DNA of 64,000 nucleotides from Prevotella heparinolytica (GCF_004342845.1 NZ_SLXB01000021.1:1-64000), one strand, 5' to 3'. Shown: positions 52,733-61,823, numbered from the stretch's first letter. Made by a program: numbers and translations. The notes: generated by a model not told the origin, from the sequence alone.

Positions 52733-54949
52733 TCAGAGGTTGTTTTTGAAAAAGTCGGTCAGCCGCGTGTACAGGTGAAGCCGTGTGTTTCCTCCGTAAA
52801 TGCCGTGATTGCGGTTGGTGTAGATCTGCATGTCGAATTGCTTGCCCAGTTGCACCAACTCTTCGGCATATTCCGCACAGTTCTGGAAGTGTACGTTGTC
52901 GTCGGCCATGCCATGCACCAGCAACAGCCGGCCGTGCAGCTTGTCGGCGCGGGTAAAGGCCGAGCCGGCTTTGTAGCCTTCGGCGTTCTCTTTCGGAGTG
53001 CGCATGAAACGTTCGCCGTAGATGGTGTCGTAATAGTTCCAGTCGGTCACGGCGGCCACGGCTGCTCCGGCTTTGAACACCGGTGTTCCTTCGCTCATGC
53101 TCATAATGGTCATGTATCCTCCATAACTCCATCCCCAAATGCCGATGCGGTTTTTGTCCACATAGGGTTGGCTGCCCATGTAGAGGGCCGTTTCCACTTG
53201 GTCTTTGGCTTCCTTGACTCCCAAGTTCAAGTAGGTGCACTTGGTGAAGTCGGCACCCCGTCCGTCGGTGCCCCGTCCGTCTACACACACCACGATATAG
53301 CCTTGCGATGCCATGTAGGTTTCCCAACTGACGCTGAACCTGTCTGTTACTTGTTGCGAACCGGGACCGCTATACTGGTACATCAGTACCGGATATTTCT
53401 TCCCGGCAGAGAAGCCGGTCGGTTTCATCATCCAGCCGTTCAGTGCGGTGCCGTCGGTGGTCCGGAAGGTAAAGAACTCTTTCCGTGGCATGTCATAATT
53501 GGCAATCTCCTGTTTCAAGGCGGCGTTGTCCATGAGGGTGGCGAGTGTCTTGCCCGTGTTGTCGTTCAGGGTGATGACGGTAGGTGTGTCCAGTGCGGAG
53601 TAACGGTTCATGTAGTACTTCATGTTGGCGCTGAACTGAGCGCTGTTTGTTCCGCTTTGTGCCGATAACTTTATTTTTTTCCCTTTCCGGTCTGTTTTAT
53701 AGATTGCAGTGCGCATCGGGCTTTCTTCGTTGCTGCTGAAGTAGAAGCTGCCCTCTTCGGCATCGTAGCCCAGAAACTTGCGTACCTCATACTCTCCGGA
53801 GGTTACTTGCTTCAGCAGGTTGCCGCCTATGCTGTACCAGTATAGGTGCTTGTAGCCGCTTTTTTCGCTTACGAAGCTGAAGTTCTCCGGATAGAAAACG
53901 ATGTTGTCGAATACGTCTTCGCTGATGTACGTATCGCTTTCGTCTCGCAGGGCTAATTTGGCTACGGTGCTGCGCGGGTTGGCAAAGTACATGTCGAACC
54001 GGTTCTGATGGCGGTTCAGGGTCATGATGGCAAGTTTGTCAGGATCTTTCGTGAAGCGTATGCGCGGAATATATCCGTCGGCCTCTACGGGTACGTTTAT
54101 TTTGCGGGTCACCTTCGATTTGATGTCGAAGGTATGTACCGATACTTTGGAGTTGGCCTCACCTGTTTTGGGATATTTATACGCATATTCTCCCGGATAC
54201 TTTGCGAACGGGGCGAGGCGGGGCCACTGTCCGGCAAAGAGCTGCATGGAGTAGGAGGGCACTTCCCTCTCGTCCCAGCGGATAAAGGCCAGCATCTGAT
54301 TGTCGGCGCTGAACTCCAAGGCACGGTCGAAGGCGAACTCCTCTTCATACACCCAGTCGGGAATGCCGTTCAGAACTTCGTTCTGCTTGCCGTCCTCCGT
54401 CACTTGGCTTTCGCTGTTGCCGTAAAGCAGTTTCACGAGGAAGATGTTGTTGTTGCGCACAAAAGCCACTTGGTTACCGTCCGGCGAGAACACCGGCACT
54501 TGTTGCGGGCCTCCGTCCGAAAGCCTTTCCACTATGTTGTTTATCCGTCCGTCGAGGTTGCGCTTCAGGCTGTAGATGTAGTGCACTGCCGTATAGGAAT
54601 GGCGATAGATGGGGGTTTTTTCCGTAGCGATAAGCAGTTTGCTGCCGTCGGGAGCAAAGCTGTAGCTGTCGAAGCTTTTGAAAGGGCATTCGCGTGCGGT
54701 GGCGGCGTCGAACAACACTTCCACCTGCTTTCCCGTTTTGAAAGAGTATTTTATGATTTGCGTTCTGTCGGCATTCATCTGCGAGTAATGTTCGCCGTCG
54801 CCCGGAATGGGGATGACGCCTGAAATGTTCTTGGGCGTGAATTTGCCCGATACGATTTCTTTCAGGTCAAGCGCTTTGCCGTTTTGGGCAAGGCTTGCCA
54901 ATGTGCAGAGGCAGAAAAGGAGGAGACAGCAGATTTTTTTCATATCCAT
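52733..54949 (-). CDS. Dipeptidyl peptidase IV-family serine peptidase (S9B)
   Basis: About 738 residues; start 54949 or 54943 (MKKICCLLLFCLCTLASLAQ signal peptide), hence periplasmic or outer-membrane associated. N-terminal beta-propeller (to about 480), including the DPP-IV EFAFDRALEFSADNQMLAFIRWDE segment, then an alpha/beta hydrolase with catalytic Ser in GWSYGGYM, Asp in HGMADDNVHF and His in NRNHGIYGG. Removes X-Pro or X-Ala dipeptides. Its 164-bp leader is duplicated upstream of the AlbA_2 gene. Confidence 0.93.
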   Translation of the reverse strand: MDMKKICCLLLFCLCTLASLAQNGKALDLKEIVSGKFTPKNISGVIPIPGDGEHYSQMNADRTQIIKYSFKTGKQVEVLFDAATARECPFKSFDSYSFAPDGSKLLIATEKTPIYRHSYTAVHYIYSLKRNLDGRINNIVERLSDGGPQQVPVFSPDGNQVAFVRNNNIFLVKLLYGNSESQVTEDGKQNEVLNGIPDWVYEEEFAFDRALEFSADNQMLAFIRWDEREVPSYSMQLFAGQWPRLAPFAKYPGEYAYKYPKTGEANSKVSVHTFDIKSKVTRKINVPVEADGYIPRIRFTKDPDKLAIMTLNRHQNRFDMYFANPRSTVAKLALRDESDTYISEDVFDNIVFYPENFSFVSEKSGYKHLYWYSIGGNLLKQVTSGEYEVRKFLGYDAEEGSFYFSSNEESPMRTAIYKTDRKGKKIKLSAQSGTNSAQFSANMKYYMNRYSALDTPTVITLNDNTGKTLATLMDNAALKQEIANYDMPRKEFFTFRTTDGTALNGWMMKPTGFSAGKKYPVLMYQYSGPGSQQVTDRFSVSWETYMASQGYIVVCVDGRGTDGRGADFTKCTYLNLGVKEAKDQVETALYMGSQPYVDKNRIGIWGWSYGGYMTIMSMSEGTPVFKAGAAVAAVTDWNYYDTIYGERFMRTPKENAEGYKAGSAFTRADKLHGRLLLVHGMADDNVHFQNCAEYAEELVQLGKQFDMQIYTNRNHGIYGGNTRLHLYTRLTDFFKNNL

Positions 54950-55106
54950 CAATATAACGTAAATTCGGTATAATAAAATTATTTTTCTGAATATTAGCGA
55001 CATAGCGATACCATTCGCAGGCTTATGGCATTGAACCATGCCATTTAAGCGATTACCGCAATGTTTTCAGCGGCTAAAGTTACGAAGATTTATTGTATGG
55101 CGAATG
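54944..55106 (-). repeat. 164-bp duplicated leader, copy A
   Basis: Lies directly 5' of the peptidase start. It matches 56542-56704 at a constant offset of 1598 bp, with a handful of substitutions close to the start codon. Internal features: ATGGCAT/ATGCCAT hairpin (55024-55043) and CCATTCGC/GCGAATG at the borders of the conserved block. A TAACTTTA -7-like box is present on the minus strand near 55080. Confidence 0.85.
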
Positions 55107-55140
55107 ACTTTTTACCTGAAAAACTAACTAATAGCCATCT

Positions 55141-56541
55141 TCAACGTTGCTCTTGAATGATTACCCAATGTCCTGCACTTGTATTTCCCTCGCGAATCAA
55201 TACACCCACCTTTTGCATGGCTGCAAGGTCTCTCTTAACTGTCCTCTCGGATAGTGAGAGAACCAGTGACAATTCTTTCACGGAGATACGTGGATTGTTT
55301 TCAATCATTTTGCTGATTTCTCTTTGTCTGTCAGATAGTTGCTCTCGTGACAAACTGGTGACGTCACTCGTGACATTGCTGGTGACGTCACTACCGATAA
55401 TTTTCTTTCCGCTTGCGACGTCATAGCCACGCTTAAATGTTACAAGTGTACCACCGCAATCAGATTTGACCGTGGGTATAGGCAGCCCTACTTTCTTGAA
55501 TCCGTCACGGATTTTGGAATAGCCACGTCCCCATGTGTCGATAAAACCTGCCTTGAACATCGTATCGGCAATGTTCCGATTGCGAGGCTTGGATGAATGC
55601 TTGCCGTAAAGCACACTCTCGTCATATCCTTCCGGCAGTGTGCCCTCGTTCCATATCTCCACATGGTCATCATATACACGCATCTGTATGTCAGGCCCTG
55701 TGTAATCCTTATGGGCGATGCTATTATATAGTATTTCTCGCAAAGCCTCTATCGGGACTTCCAATTCCTCGATACGAAGCATGCCCTCAAAGCGTATAGG
55801 CGAAGCCAGATATTTTGCTTTCAACACTTCTACTACGCGGTCAGCCATTTGGATTATGTTGCCTTCTATCACATCCTGTATCAACAAATCTGCTTCGTCA
55901 ACACCAAAACGGCCAATTTTGAATCTTACACCGGTGAAGAATTTCAATGGATCTTTGCCAAAAAGCAAAAGTGTAGCATTCTTTAGATGCCCATCTTCAT
56001 CCATCAGATGCAGGCTTGTCAATATATCTTCAGTTGAAGCATTGCGCTGGTCTTCAGGTATGCGGTCTGCTTCAATACCTCTGCGCAAGAAATATTCTAT
56101 AGCCTTTCGGTCAATGTCATTCAGTGTTGCACGGTCATTCGTGATGTCATCCCATGAACGTCCCATCTTCTTTAAGATGAATTGCTGCAAGGCTGCGCCA
56201 TTCAATTCCTGCAAAGTACTGCCGGAGCGATAGTAATACTTACCTTTGTAACTGATAGGCACGTTACTCGGGTCAATTGTTATCTCTATGTATTCTAATC
56301 CGTCCTGCTCATAGAGGTTTACATCTACCACCAGCCCCATGCTGTTAACAATCTTGTTGGGAATGTCTTCCATCAGTTTCGTGATGTTCTTCAGACCATA
56401 TATTTCGAGATCATCATCCACTCCAAAATACATAACAGCTCCTTGTGCATTCGCAAAGCCGCAAATCCACTTTAGATATTCGTCTTGCCAGCTACGCTTG
56501 TATTCGACGTTCTGACATTCTTTTGCTGTTATCTTGCTCAT
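55141..56541 (-). CDS. AlbA_2/Schlafen-domain ATP-binding transcriptional regulator
   Basis: 466 residues from ATG 56541 (MSKITAKECQNVEYKRSWQDEY). N-terminal AlbA_2 domain (about 10-130: FANAQGAVMYFGVDDDLEIYG; YRSGSTLQELNG), a GHKL-like HATPase_c_4 region (about 230-365: LREILYNSIAHKDYTG; IWNEGTLPEG; NRNIADTMFKAGFIDTWGRGYSKI), and a C-terminal winged helix (about 400-460: SVKELSLVLSLSERTVKRDLAAM). A VTSxVTSxVTS linker precedes it. Earlier ATGs lie within the duplicated leader and are rejected. Such proteins are common regulators in gut Bacteroidetes; target unknown. Confidence 0.88.
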   Translation of the reverse strand: MSKITAKECQNVEYKRSWQDEYLKWICGFANAQGAVMYFGVDDDLEIYGLKNITKLMEDIPNKIVNSMGLVVDVNLYEQDGLEYIEITIDPSNVPISYKGKYYYRSGSTLQELNGAALQQFILKKMGRSWDDITNDRATLNDIDRKAIEYFLRRGIEADRIPEDQRNASTEDILTSLHLMDEDGHLKNATLLLFGKDPLKFFTGVRFKIGRFGVDEADLLIQDVIEGNIIQMADRVVEVLKAKYLASPIRFEGMLRIEELEVPIEALREILYNSIAHKDYTGPDIQMRVYDDHVEIWNEGTLPEGYDESVLYGKHSSKPRNRNIADTMFKAGFIDTWGRGYSKIRDGFKKVGLPIPTVKSDCGGTLVTFKRGYDVASGKKIIGSDVTSNVTSDVTSLSREQLSDRQREISKMIENNPRISVKELSLVLSLSERTVKRDLAAMQKVGVLIREGNTSAGHWVIIQEQR

Positions 56542-56704
56542 ATATATATTACGTGAAATCCGATATAATAATAAAATTATTCTTCTGAATATTAGCGACA
56601 TAGCGATACCATTCGCAGGCTTATGGCATTGAACCATGCCATTTAAGCGATTACCGCAATGTTTTCAGCGGCTAAAGTTACGAAGATTTATTGTATGGCG
56701 AATG
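56542..56704 (-). repeat. 164-bp duplicated leader, copy B
   Basis: Same sequence as copy A at 54944-55106, here 5' of the AlbA_2 gene. The identical block ends in ...TATGGCGAATG at 56704 and 55106; beyond that the two flanks differ. Copy plus gene form a 1.6-kb unit inserted just upstream of the peptidase gene. Confidence 0.85.
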
Positions 56705-56970
56705 GTTTTCGGAAAGTTTCTCCACACTTCACCGTCCGTAAGCCCACACCTTAGCCTCGCTCCGCCCTCATGTTACGGTGCATAAAGTGTGGGCGCAGGC
56801 CTGCCTCCACCTTCTCCACCTCCAACTTTTTTGGGATGCACTTCACAATGAGGGGGGGATATGGGGGAGGTCTTTTCTATTCTTTTCTTCTCTTCTCTCG
56901 CGCGCGCGAGGGAAAAAGGACTGATAATTTGTTGATATATTGAGCGTTATGGTCTTTTGGGGTAGCTCAT

Positions 56971-57016
56971 CGACTGCTTGCCAACTCCGAGCCGGCTCGG
57001 AGTTGGCAAGCAGTCG
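56971..57016. repeat. 46-bp perfect palindrome
   Basis: CGACTGCTTGCCAACTCC-GAGCC and its exact reverse complement meet with no loop at 56993/56994. It is followed by further GGCAGGCAGTCGC fragments of the same arm. Long loopless palindromes are normally unstable in bacteria. Confidence 0.9.
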
Positions 57017-57190
57017 GCAGGCAGTCGCTCGTCGGTTCGTGCCGAGTTGTCGCACAAGGTCCGTACTATTTCGCTCCCCATAAAAACCGATTATGTGAAA
57101 GATACGCCATGCATTTCCAATCCCGAAGTCTTTCAAGAAAAGAAAAACATTTACCTCTTAGAGAGTTTTTCTCCTTGCTCCGGCTCGCTA

Positions 57191-57256
57191 TATAGATGCC
57201 CTCATCCGGAACTATAGATGCAGCCTGCCGGAAATATAGATGTAGCACGGTAGATA
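57191..57256. repeat. Three tandem 22-bp TATAGATG units
   Basis: TATAGATG begins at 57191, 57213 and 57235, exactly 22 bp apart; CCGGAA recurs near the end of the first two. The centres diverge (CCCTCAT, CAGCCTG, TAGCACG). Confidence 0.7.
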
Positions 57257-57339
57257 TATATACCAAACCCCGCCTACAGATATCTCTCGCAAGGAATGCT
57301 TTTTGATAATCACTCGGTATTAATTCTCAATAATGTGGT

Positions 57340-58514
57340 CTGTTTACCCTCTATTCTTAGCATCCTTCTACGATTCTGAATTATTTTCTTTTAAACAGCG
57401 ATGCAAAGAAAGAAAACACGCCTTTTCGCTTTTTCTTTGGCTGTGCCTGACTTCTTATAGAGCTGAACCTATTTTTCGTATCGTCAAATCCGAAAATGAC
57501 GCCGGCTTCTTTTTCTATTTTAGGAATAGCAACGAATTGCAGCTCTTTGTAATTCTCGATATTCTCGATTGGAACCCAGTCTTCTTGCTCGAAATCCCAA
57601 TAAGTGACGTCGTCCAGCGTTTCTTCTTCGATATCCAGATCTGCCGATACGTCATACTGCCCGTCGGTACTTTTCATCAGAATATACGCTTCGACGAGTT
57701 CGTATGTCACGTTGTCGTAATTCAATACCGGTTTTTGCCAAGTTTCGTCTATTTTCTCATTCTCTTCTTCGTCCAAGGCAAATACCCAGATTGGATTTTC
57801 CTGCATATCTTGCAGGGTCACATCTTCCATGGGTTTGGGCTTCCCATAAGTCATTTCAATGGAATAAACATTGTCATAGCTTATTCCCTTTAAACCAAAT
57901 GCTTTCATCTTTTGTTGCGTTTTTAGTCCTATAATAATGAGAGAATCCTTACATCCTTTAGTTCCAAAAAGATATTCCGACCGATTGATAAAATCATCAG
58001 ATTCGGTAGAAAAACTTGAGAGCTTGTATGCGGGAGTTGCTCCGATAATTTCGTCGTAACTGCCGCAACATTCTCTTTTAGTTAAAAATTGAGTTTTACG
58101 GTGGATGTAATCCAATTTATAAATGTCATGCGGCATAAAAAAGTAGTATCCGATAGAGTCTGTAAGTGCTATAAAAGTAATATTGGGGTACTTGTTTTCA
58201 TTGCAAAATTCTTTGAACTTCTCTGTAACAATACAATATCCGTCGTATGTGCACAATATATCGGCTCTTTTTTTTTCGACCTTGTAATGAACATCCGGTA
58301 TTTTTTCTAATGTGTTATGACAGATCGGGCATGTGCCCGGTCTGTTTTCATTATCATACATGTATTCTATATCCGGCATAGATATAATTTTAGCTACCAC
58401 GGTCTCCATTGTTTCATCATTTTATTGTTTCTGTAAAAATCTAATTTCTGCGGGTTGGATACAATAATACAAATATTCTTTTGCATGCTAACAGCATCGC
58501 GATGAATTTGTTTG
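57340..58514. repeat. 1.2-kb direct repeat, copy 1
   Basis: Matches 60136-61311 at an offset of 2796 bp (2797 after one indel in the promoter). It contains the complete 342-residue gene, about 100 bp of its 5' flank, and at the other end the first eight codons (MLRIEGKQ) of the 164-residue gene, which here run into unrelated DNA and stop after nine more codons. Confidence 0.9.
57381..58409 (-). CDS. Hypothetical protein, duplicated (copy 1), immunity-like context
   Basis: 342 residues, no family recognised. N-terminal CPICHNTLEKI (residues 24-34) could be a small metal-binding knuckle; there is no signal peptide; the C-terminus is very basic (AQPKKKRKGVFSFFASLFKRK). Differs from the copy at 60177 by 15 substitutions and no indels (about 95.6% identity), so both are probably under selection. 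It is the last gene of a low-GC minus-strand cluster of small proteins resembling immunity genes; a role in protection against toxins is inference. Confidence 0.8.
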   Translation of the reverse strand: METVVAKIISMPDIEYMYDNENRPGTCPICHNTLEKIPDVHYKVEKKRADILCTYDGYCIVTEKFKEFCNENKYPNITFIALTDSIGYYFFMPHDIYKLDYIHRKTQFLTKRECCGSYDEIIGATPAYKLSSFSTESDDFINRSEYLFGTKGCKDSLIIIGLKTQQKMKAFGLKGISYDNVYSIEMTYGKPKPMEDVTLQDMQENPIWVFALDEEENEKIDETWQKPVLNYDNVTYELVEAYILMKSTDGQYDVSADLDIEEETLDDVTYWDFEQEDWVPIENIENYKELQFVAIPKIEKEAGVIFGFDDTKNRFSSIRSQAQPKKKRKGVFSFFASLFKRK

Positions 58515-58610
58515 AAGGAGTTGTAGAATATCTTTTACTTTTGCTTTTATTTCAGCTTCTGTAGTGTAAACTTTTGGAGTTATCTTATGATCTTCACTGA
58601 ACTCTGAATA

Positions 58611-59072
58611 TCATCCGGCTATTATACTTAATTCATCAAACCATATTTTTTTGTTTTGATCCGTTTCATCTCTATAGATGCCCATATCATACCATTCGTA
58701 GAATTTGTTGCAAAAGTCTATAGTACTGATTTTATCACAAAAGTATTGTTCTAAAAGATTAGGTATGAACATTTTCTTTGAGATTTGTATGGCTTTACTT
58801 TTTAATCTCTCTTTTAGTATCGTAACTTCATTGTAGTTGAGTTTTATTTCTGCAAATGAGACTAAGCTATTAGCTATTTTGGCTAATTGATTGAATAGCG
58901 ACAACTCCGTCTCGTTTAAGTTTCCTGAGGTATTCCAATAATCGCTATAATAAATATAAGCAACATAATATTCGTCTGAAAAATCATTCTCATTTATTTC
59001 TCCCGCAATGAGTTTATGAATAAGTTTATAAATATCATCTTTGCAATAGCTACTCTCTTCCATTTTGTTCAT
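58611..59072 (-). CDS. Small helical protein, possible immunity protein
   Basis: 153 residues, acidic and mostly helical. Two segments resemble the colicin D immunity-type pattern: LIHKLIAGEINENDFSDEYY near 13-32 and LEQYFCDKISTIDFCNKFYEWY near 107-128. No export signal. Lies 44 bp after the 166-residue gene. AT-rich codon use sets it apart from the chromosomal genes around it, suggesting horizontal origin. Function inferred only from context and pattern. Confidence 0.6.
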   Translation of the reverse strand: MNKMEESSYCKDDIYKLIHKLIAGEINENDFSDEYYVAYIYYSDYWNTSGNLNETELSLFNQLAKIANSLVSFAEIKLNYNEVTILKERLKSKAIQISKKMFIPNLLEQYFCDKISTIDFCNKFYEWYDMGIYRDETDQNKKIWFDELSIIAG

Positions 59073-59116
59073 TCCGGTTTGTGCTTATTATCATACATAA
59101 TGCCCACATGCTTGAG

Positions 59117-59617
59117 TCAATTCAAAACTTGATGGACAGTTTTTTCTCCTAAAAGTAAAAGTAAATTTTCTAAAGCTTCTCCGAAACTCATGACCCCATC
59201 AATATATTCATCCCTACATTCGTCAACATAGTAGATTAATTCTATTTCTTTTTCTGAAAATTCTACTTCATCATCTAAAGCCAATGCCAATAATTTATTT
59301 GTAATGAATATGAAATTCGTGTCAGAAGATAAATCGTATAAACTCAAAAAGGGAAAGAATAAGTTACCCTGAATTTTCAGGTTAGTTATTTCTCTCTTAT
59401 AAATTTCATCCATTAATATTTCTTGTATGCGTTCTTTCGTATGAGTCCATGATAATTCAATAATGAAATAATCATTTACATCTATTTCATTATTCAGAAT
59501 ATAATCATCAGTCCAAGAAGTTATGACAGAGATGTCTATAATGTTGTACTTAAGGGCGATATTAAACAAAACTATATTTTGATTGATTATTTTTTTCATA
59601 GTTACTTCTTTTACCAT
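59117..59617 (-). CDS. Small acidic protein, possible immunity protein
   Basis: 166 residues. The start at 59617 is chosen because GGAGG lies 6 nt upstream on the minus strand, an unusually good ribosome-binding site for this genome. The ATG seven codons later is less likely. Helical, rich in Ile, Glu and Asp; it contains VEFSEKEIELIYYVDECRDEY near the C-terminus. No family recognised with confidence. Confidence 0.6.
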   Translation of the reverse strand: MVKEVTMKKIINQNIVLFNIALKYNIIDISVITSWTDDYILNNEIDVNDYFIIELSWTHTKERIQEILMDEIYKREITNLKIQGNLFFPFLSLYDLSSDTNFIFITNKLLALALDDEVEFSEKEIELIYYVDECRDEYIDGVMSFGEALENLLLLLGEKTVHQVLN

Positions 59618-59664
59618 TTGTTTCCTCCTAATTTTCTTGCCTCTTTTGTATAATTATTTTGTCT

Positions 59665-60159
59665 TTATTCCATGTCGAGCCTTCCTGTGTTTCCATTCTG
59701 AATAATTCCATTATCGAATAAGGTTTCATATCCTTCCCCTTTATTTCCTAACAAATTACAGCCTTCTAATAAAGTATTATTGGAAAAATAAACGGTATCT
59801 CCAAATTGACAATCGAAGAAATTCAGAAAGCCATGGAATATATTTTCTTTCATTATGAACGGCTTTTTGTTATGTCCTCCGGCTTCGAAAGTTGCTTCTT
59901 GCAGAATAGTATTATTGGTAAATTCCAGTCCATTTATAAACCAACAATAGGAGAGTTGTACCTCTTTAATGATGCAATCACGAATAACTACTTCTGAGTG
60001 AAAGAGAAAAGCCGGTAGGTCAAGCGTATCAATAATGGAGTCCTTAATCGACAAACCAGAATGTAACTCAAAATTCAGCGTATTAATAATTACATCAGGT
60101 TCTCTTTTAAGATAATCCAAATCTACTGCTTCTATCTGTTTACCCTCTATTCTTAGCAT
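59665..60159 (-). CDS. Pentapeptide-repeat-like / beta-helix small protein
   Basis: 164 residues. The sequence shows a five-residue rhythm of aliphatic and aromatic residues (IRDCIIKEVQLSYCWFINGLEFTNNTILQEATFE; FDCQFGDTVYFSNNTLLEGCNLLG), as in pentapeptide-repeat beta-helices. Its first eight codons lie in the 1.2-kb repeat and are also present at 57340-57363. It starts 17 bp after the duplicated 342-residue gene and is probably coupled to it. Confidence 0.65.
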   Translation of the reverse strand: MLRIEGKQIEAVDLDYLKREPDVIINTLNFELHSGLSIKDSIIDTLDLPAFLFHSEVVIRDCIIKEVQLSYCWFINGLEFTNNTILQEATFEAGGHNKKPFIMKENIFHGFLNFFDCQFGDTVYFSNNTLLEGCNLLGNKGEGYETLFDNGIIQNGNTGRLDME

Positions 60160-61311
60160 CCTTCTACGATTCTGAATTATTTTCTTTTAAATAGCGATGC
60201 AAAGAAAGAAAACACGCCTTTTCGCTTTTTCTTTGGCTGTGCCTGACTTCTTACAGAGCTGAATTTATTTTTCGTATCGTCAAATCCGAAAATGACGCCG
60301 GCTTCTTTTTCTATTTTAGGAATAGCAACGAATTGCAGTTCTTTGTAATTCTCGATATTCTCGATTGGAACCCAGCCTTCTTGCTCGTAATCCCAATAAG
60401 TGACGTCGTCCAGCGTTTCCTCTTCGATATCCAGATTTGCCGATACGTCATACTGTCCGTCGGTACTTTTCATCAGGATATACGCTTCGACGAGTTCGTA
60501 TGTCACGTTGTCGTAATTCAATACCGGTTTTTGCCAAGTTTCGTCTATCTCCTCGTTTTCTTCTTCATCCAAGGCAAATATCCAGATTGGATTTTTCTGC
60601 ATGTCTTGCAGGGTCACATCTTCCATGGGTTTGGGTTTCCCATAAGTCATTTCAATGGAATAAACGTCTCTATAGATTATCCCTTTCAAGCCAAATGCTT
60701 TCATCTTTTGTTGCGTTTTTAGTCCTATAATAATGAGAGGATCCTTGCATCCTTTAGTTCCAAAAAGATATTCCGACCGGTTGATAAAATCATCAGATTC
60801 GGTAGAAAAACTTGAAAGTTTGTATGCGGGAGTTGCTCCGATAATTTCATCGTAACTGCCGCAACATTCTCTTTTATTCAGAAATTGAGTCTTACGGTGG
60901 ATGTAATCCAATTTATAAATGTCATGCGGCATAAAAAAGTAGTATCCGATAGAGTCTGTAAGTGCTATAAAAGTAATATTGGGGTACTTGTTTTCATTGC
61001 AGAACTCTTTGAACTTCTCCGTAACAATACAATATCCATCGTATGTGCACAATATATCGGCTCTTTTTTTTTCGACCTTGTAATGAACATCCGGTATTTT
61101 TTCTAATGTGTTATGACAAATCGGGCATGTGCCCGGTCTGTTTTCATTATCATACATATATTCTATTTCCGGCATAAATATAATTTTAGCTACCACGGTC
61201 TCCATCGCTTCATCATTTTATTGTTTCTGTAAAAATCTAAATTTCTGCGGGTTGGATACAAAAATACATATATTCTTTTGAATGCTAACAGCATAGCAGT
61301 AAATTTGTTTG
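60136..61311. repeat. 1.2-kb direct repeat, copy 2
   Basis: Partner of 57340-58514. Because the 164-residue gene is intact only beside this copy, this is the parental locus and the one at 57340 is the derived duplicate. Confidence 0.9.
60177..61205 (-). CDS. Hypothetical protein, duplicated (copy 2), immunity-like context
   Basis: 342 residues, 95.6% identical to the protein at 57381. Changes include S10F, D13E and a cluster in the GLKGI-YxxVYSIEM region; most are conservative, consistent with recent duplication and drift or fine diversification. First gene of the minus-strand cluster 61205-57381. No enzymatic motif was found. Confidence 0.8.
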   Translation of the reverse strand: METVVAKIIFMPEIEYMYDNENRPGTCPICHNTLEKIPDVHYKVEKKRADILCTYDGYCIVTEKFKEFCNENKYPNITFIALTDSIGYYFFMPHDIYKLDYIHRKTQFLNKRECCGSYDEIIGATPAYKLSSFSTESDDFINRSEYLFGTKGCKDPLIIIGLKTQQKMKAFGLKGIIYRDVYSIEMTYGKPKPMEDVTLQDMQKNPIWIFALDEEENEEIDETWQKPVLNYDNVTYELVEAYILMKSTDGQYDVSANLDIEEETLDDVTYWDYEQEGWVPIENIENYKELQFVAIPKIEKEAGVIFGFDDTKNKFSSVRSQAQPKKKRKGVFSFFASLFKRK

Positions 61312-61823
61312 TGGTATAACCTTCAGCTGATTATCATCGAAGGTTTGCAGAAGCTAAAGTAACAGAGATTTTTTGGTTGATTGTCTTTTTCATATTTTGC
61401 TTTTAGTGATTATATAGTGTTTCCGTCGAAATATAAGATTTTAATTTGAATATTTCAATTTGTTCTTGATTTATTGTTTGTTGCAGGAGTTAAAAACGGC
61501 TCTTCCATTAAAGAAGAAGATTCGTCCGGTATTTGGGGTAACAACTTGATATGAGTTACCCCTTTTCGGGAAAAGTCATCGAATAGAAGTTGTTTCTGTC
61601 TTTCACAGAGGGTATGCACCTTTATCATTTTCTTGTTTTCTTCTTGTCTATAGCGAGCGTCTCCAAAAGAACATGATAAGAACATGATAAGAACATGATA
61701 AGAACATGGTAGGAACTTGGTTGGTGTGAAGGTAAGATGGCTGCTTCTTTTATGTGCTTCCAATCGTGTCAAACCGTTGAAAAGCTGAAATAAATTCAAA
61801 ACAGATTCTTATCTTTGCGCATT
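61206..61823. other. Intergenic region before the radical SAM gene
   Basis: Holds the 5' flank of the duplicated gene (to 61311), a minus-strand ORF of doubtful reality (61455-61628 from an internal ATG, 57 codons, basic), an 11-bp tandem repeat and the -7 box TATCTTTG at 61810-61817. Confidence 0.5.
61668..61711. repeat. Four tandem 11-bp units (AGAACATGATA)
   Basis: Three exact copies from 61668 and a fourth with one change (AGAACATGGTA), followed by GGAAC. One helical turn per unit, half the period of the arrays elsewhere. Confidence 0.8.

Larger units (their letters stand above)
56705..57380. other. 676-bp intergenic region with palindromes and repeats
   Basis: No supported gene; the 97-codon minus-strand ORF at 56843-57136 runs through the palindrome and lacks family features. 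Contents: a CCCACAC/GTGTGGG stem (56739-56800), CTCGCGCGCGCGAG (about 56898-56911), a 46-bp perfect palindrome (56971-57016), a 22-bp repeat array (57191-57256) and a truncated copy of a downstream gene's 5' end (57340-57363). Confidence 0.6.

Noticed and set aside
54944-55106. Interpretation of the 164-bp duplicates as IS termini
   Set aside because: Direct, not inverted; no transposase between them; AlbA_2 protein is a regulator. Kept as duplicated leaders.
56843-57136. 97-codon minus-strand ORF
   Set aside because: Translated from the perfect palindrome and GC repeats; no family pattern.
61455-61799. 114-codon minus-strand ORF
   Set aside because: Its N-terminal half is the 11-bp tandem repeat; only an internal 57-codon frame could be real and nothing supports it.
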